Assembly (NCBI GenBank): GCA_024959975.1
Contig: JANXFM010000171.1
Location: 1-17,230, forward strand
Length of the DNA: 17,230 nucleotides
Direction of reading: 5' to 3'
DNA from: Flavobacteriales bacterium
GTDB taxonomy: Bacteria; Bacteroidota; Bacteroidia; Flavobacteriales; UBA7430
In this document: piece by piece, positions 12,985 through 17,230 of the stretch
Layout of the letters: the number at the start of each line of letters is the position of its first letter
Numbering within the stretch: position 1 is the first letter of the stretch
The notes under the pieces: model-generated
What the model was told of the DNA's origin: nothing
The model's input: the letters and a program-made list of their open reading frames with translations, nothing else
Database searches by the model: none
Made by a program: the position numbers and the translations under genes

Positions 12985-14901
12985 TTGAAGAGTTTACTAC
13001 AATATGTTATTGTTTGCTTCAGTATCATTTTATTGACCTATATGCTTGGTTTTTGTGGTCAAAGATCCTATCAGGACCTATACTTAAATTTATCAGATAC
13101 TGTTGATTACGTAGGTACAGAAGTTTGTAAGAATTGTCATTACGATAAACACCAAACTTTTACTCATACCGGAATGGGGCAATCTTTCAATCTGGCGAGT
13201 AAATCTAAAAGTGCTGCAAATATTCATTCCGATTCTATACTTTATGATGTTCATCGTAATTTTTATTATCATCCATTTTGGGATCAAGACAGTTTAATGC
13301 TTAAAGAGTATCGTTTAAATGGTGACGATACAATTCATAACCGTATTGAAAAAGTCGATTATATTATTGGTTCCGGTCAGCATACCAATTCACATATTTA
13401 TGATGTAAACGGTTATTTACATCAAGTACCTTTTACTTATTATACTCAGGATGGGCGTTTTGATCTGCCTCCGGGTTTTGAAAATGGATTTAATTCTCGA
13501 TTTAATCGAAAGATAGGGCTGGAATGCATGTCTTGTCATAATTCCCTACCCGATTTTGTGTTGGGATCCGAAAATAAATTTGAGAAAGTTCATTTAGGGA
13601 TTTCTTGCGAAAGCTGTCATGGACCGGGAGAACTCCATGTAGCTGATAAGATGAAAGGAGATATTGTAGATACCTCTTTGTATATTGATTATACCATTGT
13701 GAATCCCGGAAATATTAGTACTGAACTACAATTTGAAATTTGTTCGCGATGTCATTTGCAGGGAAATGCTGTTTTAGAGGAAGGGAAATCATTTTTTGAT
13801 TTCAAACCTGGCATGCATCTCGAGGAAGTGATGAACGTATACCTCCCTAAATATGAAGGTGATGATACATTTATTATGGCTTCGCATGTAGATCGTTTAA
13901 AAATGAGTTCTTGTTTTATTCAGTCTGATGGTGATCTAAGTTGTGTTACCTGTCATAATCCTCACATTAGTGTAAAGGTTACAGAGGATGATATATTCAA
14001 TAATACTTGTAAATCTTGTCATCAGGTAAATGAACTCCATAAAAGCGAGCAAAGGGAAAACTGTATTGCATGTCATATGCCTAAATCGGGTTCTAGTGAC
14101 ATCCCCCATGTAAGTGTTACTGATCATAAAATTTCAATTCCAGGGAAGAAACAACAACCTGACCAGGGAGCATTAAAAAAATTCATAGGTCTTTATTGCG
14201 TAAATAATGAGGCACCATCAGAATTAAGTTTACTGAGAGCATACTTGCAACAATTCGAGAAATTTGAACAGGAGGCTTATTATTTAGACACTGCGTTTAC
14301 CTATTTATCTAAGATAGATGAAGAGTTGTGCCTGAGAGAGTGGATTAAGTATTATTTTTTCAGAGCTGATTATGCAGCTCTAGTAAAATGGTTTGAGCAG
14401 ATAACCTTCAATCAGCGATTAACAGAATTAAATATTCAATCTTACTCAAATGATGATGCCTGGGCATGGTATCGAGTCGGAGAGGCTTATTATAAGTTGT
14501 CTGAGTGGGATAAAGCCTATCGATGTTTTAAACAAGCAGTGGTTTTAGCACCTTATCATTTGGATATCCAAAATAAGTATGCCATGGCGCTGTTGAGAAC
14601 ACAAAGATTTTTAGAGTCAGCACAAGTGTTTGAGTTTATTTTAAGAGAAAACCCTAATTTTGAAAAGTCTTATGCAAATTATGGCTACTTATTAAGCTTA
14701 CAGGGTGAGTATGATAAAGCCGCAGAACTTTACAGAAAGGCGATTGCTTTAAATCCTGACTTATTATATGCATGGCTTAATTATGCGGCTTACCATTTGC
14801 ATTCAGAGAATATAGAAGAGGCGAAAAAATGTTTGCAGGAGGTTTTGAGAATTAAACCGAATCATCAGCAGGCAAAACAATTATTGAATCAACTTAGATG
14901 A
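12985..14901 (+). CDS. Seven-heme c-type cytochrome with C-terminal TPR domain
   Basis: This 638-residue protein has an N-terminal hydrophobic segment (about residues 4-22) acting as export signal or anchor. Seven CxxCH heme-attachment motifs follow, with first cysteines at 48 (CKNCH), 181 (CMSCH), 208 (CESCH), 253 (CSRCH), 320 (CVTCH), 342 (CKSCH) and 360 (CIACH). The C-terminal third (about 490-638) is a run of tetratricopeptide repeats (AWYRVGEAYYKLSEWDKAYRCFKQAV, YANYGYLLSLQGEYDKAAELYRKAIALNP). Related multiheme-TPR proteins are found in Bacteroidota and Planctomycetes; they are presumed periplasmic electron carriers, and their partners are unknown. The start is TTG at 12985, 2 bp after the GNAT stop; the next Met (residue 20) would remove most of the signal segment. 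A cysteine at 24 follows Phe, so it is not a good lipobox. The gene overlaps mltG by 4 bp. Confidence 0.9.
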   Translation: MKSLLQYVIVCFSIILLTYMLGFCGQRSYQDLYLNLSDTVDYVGTEVCKNCHYDKHQTFTHTGMGQSFNLASKSKSAANIHSDSILYDVHRNFYYHPFWDQDSLMLKEYRLNGDDTIHNRIEKVDYIIGSGQHTNSHIYDVNGYLHQVPFTYYTQDGRFDLPPGFENGFNSRFNRKIGLECMSCHNSLPDFVLGSENKFEKVHLGISCESCHGPGELHVADKMKGDIVDTSLYIDYTIVNPGNISTELQFEICSRCHLQGNAVLEEGKSFFDFKPGMHLEEVMNVYLPKYEGDDTFIMASHVDRLKMSSCFIQSDGDLSCVTCHNPHISVKVTEDDIFNNTCKSCHQVNELHKSEQRENCIACHMPKSGSSDIPHVSVTDHKISIPGKKQQPDQGALKKFIGLYCVNNEAPSELSLLRAYLQQFEKFEQEAYYLDTAFTYLSKIDEELCLREWIKYYFFRADYAALVKWFEQITFNQRLTELNIQSYSNDDAWAWYRVGEAYYKLSEWDKAYRCFKQAVVLAPYHLDIQNKYAMALLRTQRFLESAQVFEFILRENPNFEKSYANYGYLLSLQGEYDKAAELYRKAIALNPDLLYAWLNYAAYHLHSENIEEAKKCLQEVLRIKPNHQQAKQLLNQLR

Positions 14902-15929
14902 GAAAAATACGATTTAGAAGTACGACGATATTGAGTTTTGTAGCTGTTATTATGGCTTGTTTTATTTATCAGCAAATCTTTTCACCTTTAACTAAAAGCA
15001 GTCAAATTATTTTTGTGCCTACCGGCACTAATTTTGAAGTTTTAAAAGATACACTGAAGTCTAATGACTTACTAAAAAATGAAACCCTATTTAATTTGTT
15101 TTGTTCTAAGAAGAATTACAATACAATTCACCCGGGCAGGTATTTTATAAGTGCAGAAATGGATGCCAATTCACTAGTGAATATGTTGAGGTTAGGGGCT
15201 CAAAAGCCCTTAAACATCATTTTTAACAATACCTCAACGATTCAGGATATGGCGGGTAAATTATCTTACCAAATAGAAGCCGATTCACTTGCTTTGATTG
15301 AAACCTTTACGAATGAGATGTTTTATGCTACTTATGGTTTTAATGAAGCTTCAATACGCAAACTTTTTATTCCGAATACTTATGAGGTATATTGGACAAT
15401 AACACCAATAGAGTTTTTGGAGCGTATGCAAAAGGAATACAATCATTTTTGGACGGTAGAACGGTTGGTTAAGTCAAAGAAATTAGGTTTAAATCCACAT
15501 GAAATATCTGTTTTAGCTTCAATAGTTCAAAAAGAAAGTTCAAAAGCAGACGAGCAGCCTATAGTGGCCGGACTGTATTTGAATAGACTAGATCAGGGAA
15601 TGAAACTGCAATCGGACCCTACGATTATTTATGCCATGAAAGAAAGAGATGGTTTTGACATCACAATTAAGCGTGTGCTTAATAAAGATCTGAAGATTGA
15701 TTCTCCATACAATACGTATCGTTACAAAGGTTTGCCACCAAATCCTATTTGCATTCCTGAAATGTCTTCTTTATTGTCTGTACTGAACTATAAAAAGCAC
15801 GATTATGTCTATATGTGTGCTAAGGAGGATTTTTCAGGTTATCATAATTTTACTAAATCCTGGTCGGAGCATAAAAGAAATGCGAAACGCTTTCAAAATG
15901 CTTTATCTGCTGAAGGAGTGATGCGCTAA
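14898..15929 (+). CDS. mltG: Endolytic peptidoglycan transglycosylase MltG
   Basis: MltG (YceG family) cuts glycan strands within nascent peptidoglycan and is thought to set strand length by terminating polymerisation. The 343-residue protein has an N-terminal transmembrane segment (about 10-28), a LysM-like region, and the catalytic domain. The catalytic glutamate is E213 in LASIVQKESS. The conserved VAGLYLNRLDQGMKLQSDPTIIYA (about 223-246) and SPYNTYRYKGLPPNPICIP follow. It should act on the periplasmic face of the inner membrane. The start overlaps the cytochrome stop (ATGA), and its own stop overlaps the next gene by one base (TAATG). Presence with dapF in one unit fits a cell-wall operon. 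The assignment is secure. Confidence 0.95.
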   Translation: MRKIRFRSTTILSFVAVIMACFIYQQIFSPLTKSSQIIFVPTGTNFEVLKDTLKSNDLLKNETLFNLFCSKKNYNTIHPGRYFISAEMDANSLVNMLRLGAQKPLNIIFNNTSTIQDMAGKLSYQIEADSLALIETFTNEMFYATYGFNEASIRKLFIPNTYEVYWTITPIEFLERMQKEYNHFWTVERLVKSKKLGLNPHEISVLASIVQKESSKADEQPIVAGLYLNRLDQGMKLQSDPTIIYAMKERDGFDITIKRVLNKDLKIDSPYNTYRYKGLPPNPICIPEMSSLLSVLNYKKHDYVYMCAKEDFSGYHNFTKSWSEHKRNAKRFQNALSAEGVMR

Positions 15930-16714
15930 TGATATTCAAGAAAGGAGATAAAGTTGCTTTTTTAAACGAACCCTTAAAAGGAGTCGTAGTTGATTATATT
16001 GACGATTCTCATGTTTTAGTTGATTGTCAGGGGATTGAAATGGATGTTTCTGCCCAAGAATTAATACGCATTACTTACATTCCAAAAGTTGAAGGGAAAC
16101 ACATATTCCCTGTTAAAAAGGAAGATCGAAAAATAGATGAGTTACCTGATCTTGATAAGAATGCCAACGATTATAGTAAGTTGTCGGTAGGAGATCAGGT
16201 GAGTTTTATGAGCGATACTACACAAGGAATAATCGTTGCTATTATTAGCGATAGTGAATATGAGGTTGAAATAGAAGACGGATTTACCATTCCTGCAAAT
16301 CGTTTAGAAATAGAAAAGATTCAGGTGAAGGATTTTGAAGTAGACGAAAAGGGATTGAAAAGTCAGATAAAGAAAGATTTAAACAAGGAGGCAAAACAAG
16401 AGTCCAAATCTAATAAAGAGCCCCAAAAGTTTTTTAATCACCATGAAATAGATTTGCACATAGAGAATATAACAAACTCATGGAGTGGCTTATCAAATTT
16501 TGAGATCGTAACGCTTCAACTATCATATTTCAGAAAAAGACTGCATCAGGCACTAGAAAATAATGAGGAATTTTTAGTAGTTATTCATGGTGTTGGAAAA
16601 GGAGTACTTAAACAGGAAATAGATAAGCACCTTTCACAGTTCCCTAATATTACAGTTAGACCGGCAGATGTGAAACTTTATGGCATGGGAGCTAGTGAAA
16701 TAAGGATTAGTTAG
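15929..16714 (+). CDS. SH3-like/Smr-domain protein (DUF2027 type)
   Basis: The 261-residue protein has two related beta-rich repeats, at about 3-50 (FKKGDKVAFLNEPLKGVVVDYIDDSHVLVDC) and 84-130 (LSVGDQVSFMSDTTQGIIVAIISDSEYEVEI), each resembling a KOW/SH3-like barrel. A charged linker (about 132-168) leads to a C-terminal Smr domain (about 172-260). The Smr domain has DLHIEN, the signature HGVGKG at 220-225 and a final YGMGASEIRIS. Smr domains nick nucleic acids in MutS2 and act in ribosome-collision rescue in related proteins, but no MutS ATPase is present here. This combination is characteristic of Bacteroidota and is uncharacterised as far as I know. It ends the dapF operon; no clear terminator follows. 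Confidence 0.85.
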   Translation: MIFKKGDKVAFLNEPLKGVVVDYIDDSHVLVDCQGIEMDVSAQELIRITYIPKVEGKHIFPVKKEDRKIDELPDLDKNANDYSKLSVGDQVSFMSDTTQGIIVAIISDSEYEVEIEDGFTIPANRLEIEKIQVKDFEVDEKGLKSQIKKDLNKEAKQESKSNKEPQKFFNHHEIDLHIENITNSWSGLSNFEIVTLQLSYFRKRLHQALENNEEFLVVIHGVGKGVLKQEIDKHLSQFPNITVRPADVKLYGMGASEIRIS

Positions 16715-16850
16715 TGACCAGTAAAGAGTTCTCAGTTGGCAGTTTTAAATTATCCACTGTCAATTACCCATTCATAGTACCTATTCAGCTCTCAGTCTAT
16801 TCATCGACCAATTATCGATCATTCATTATTAATTATTAATTAATCCTTCG
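16715..16850. other. Low-complexity spacer between the dapF operon and rnpB
   Basis: The spacer contains an inverted CAACTGCC-type word (CAGTTGGCAGTT, 16733-16744). It then grades into near-repeats of ATTA/CATT words (16819-16843, ending ATTAATTATTAATTAAT). No hairpin terminator for the upstream operon is visible. Confidence 0.5.
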
Positions 16851-16858
16851 TAGTTTTG
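16851..16858 (+). promoter_or_regulatory. Candidate -7 box of rnpB
   Basis: TAGTTTTG matches TAnnTTTG and predicts a start near 16864, coinciding with the first bases of helix P1 (GGAAAAGCTCC). At 19 bp upstream the -33 triplet is TTA rather than TTG. Confidence 0.6.
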
Positions 16859-16860
16859 TT

Positions 16861-17222
16861 ATGGAAAAGCTCCCGACTCTATCGCTTCTTAACAGAAGAG
16901 GAAAGTCCGGACAACATAGAGCATCATACTAGCTAACGGCTAGGCATTGTTTACAATGACAGCTAGTGCAGCAGAGAACAACCGCCTTCGGGTAAGGGTG
17001 AAAAGGTGAGGTAAGAGCTCACCAGTACTTTAAGTGATTAGAGTAGCTGTGTAAACCTTATGAGGTGAAAAGTCATGTAAACCAGGGTTTCCTTAGGGAA
17101 TAAGAGTTGCTCGCTCGATCTTGGAGGGTAGACTGATAAAGATGCTTAGTGATAAGTATCGTAGATAAATGATAGGGGTCCTTTCGGGGATGACAGAATC
17201 CGGCTTATGACGGAGCTTTTCT
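16861..17222 (+). ncRNA. rnpB: RNase P RNA
   Basis: This is the catalytic RNA of RNase P, which trims tRNA (and here probably tmRNA) 5' ends. The universally conserved 5' segment GAGGAAAGTCCGGACA lies at 16899-16914. The conserved 3' segment ACAGAATCCGGCTTA lies at 17193-17207. The middle shows the A-type core elements, including GCAGAGAACAACCGCCTTCGGG and GGGTAAGGGTGAAAAGGTGAG. Helix P1 is formed by GGAAAAGCTCC (16863-16873) and GGAGCTTTTC (17212-17221), immediately followed by a run of T to the window edge. P1 with that run therefore looks like it also serves as the terminator. The length of about 360 nt is normal. The RNA appears complete within the window. Confidence 0.95.
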
Positions 17223-17230
17223 TTTTTTTT

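Noticed and set aside
13042..13062. Lipoprotein lipobox at the cytochrome N terminus (MLGFCG), and a similar site (LAAICQ) in the GH10 protein
   Set aside because: The residue before the cysteine is Phe or Ile rather than Gly, Ala or Ser, so neither fits a lipobox.

Overview
The window looks like chromosomal DNA from a free-living member of the Bacteroidota (Flavobacteriia or a related class). The sequence is AT-rich, Shine-Dalgarno sites are largely absent, and several genes are preceded by the phylum's characteristic promoter (TTG, 19-20 bp, TAnnTTTG). The gene families also fit: a PASTA protein next to an RluA-family synthase, a long-form GAPDH, an SH3-like/Smr protein, and a tmRNA with the tag GESNYALAA. 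I see no transposase, integrase, phage gene, plasmid gene or CRISPR array.

Layout. 1-2667 holds a metallo-beta-lactamase-fold hydrolase followed by an M61 peptidase with a PDZ domain. A perfect 42-bp palindrome then separates the peptidase from the convergent ridA. 3248-5132 is a two-gene unit: a membrane-anchored PASTA protein overlapping an RluA-family pseudouridine synthase. 5143-6744 (minus) is a secreted GH10 xylanase with two tandem N-terminal modules. Upstream of it on the same strand lies ssrA (tmRNA, 6881-7252) with its own promoter and terminator. 7437-8636 is a saccharopine dehydrogenase-like oxidoreductase. 8637-9273 is a 637-bp stretch without a conventional gene. 9274-11543 (minus) holds a LOG-family protein and a long GAPDH. 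11701-16714 is a five-gene run with overlaps or gaps of only a few bases: dapF, a GNAT acetyltransferase, a seven-heme cytochrome with TPRs, mltG, and an SH3-like/Smr protein. rnpB (RNase P RNA) closes the window from about 16861.

Most genes are housekeeping: peptidoglycan and lysine precursors (dapF, mltG), translation quality control (ssrA, rnpB, RluA-family synthase), metabolite damage control (ridA) and central carbon metabolism (GAPDH). The most interesting part is 8637-9273. It carries two copies, exactly 410 bp apart, of an apparent small-RNA gene. Each copy has a conserved upstream dyad, a TAnnTTTG -10-type box whose only variable bases are the two allowed to vary, an identical 29-nt 5' segment with a run of eight G, and a terminator hairpin that differs between copies by compensatory base changes. 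The G run is complementary to a run of seven C near the start of the adjacent saccharopine dehydrogenase-like gene. I know of no named family matching these RNAs, and I had no database to search.
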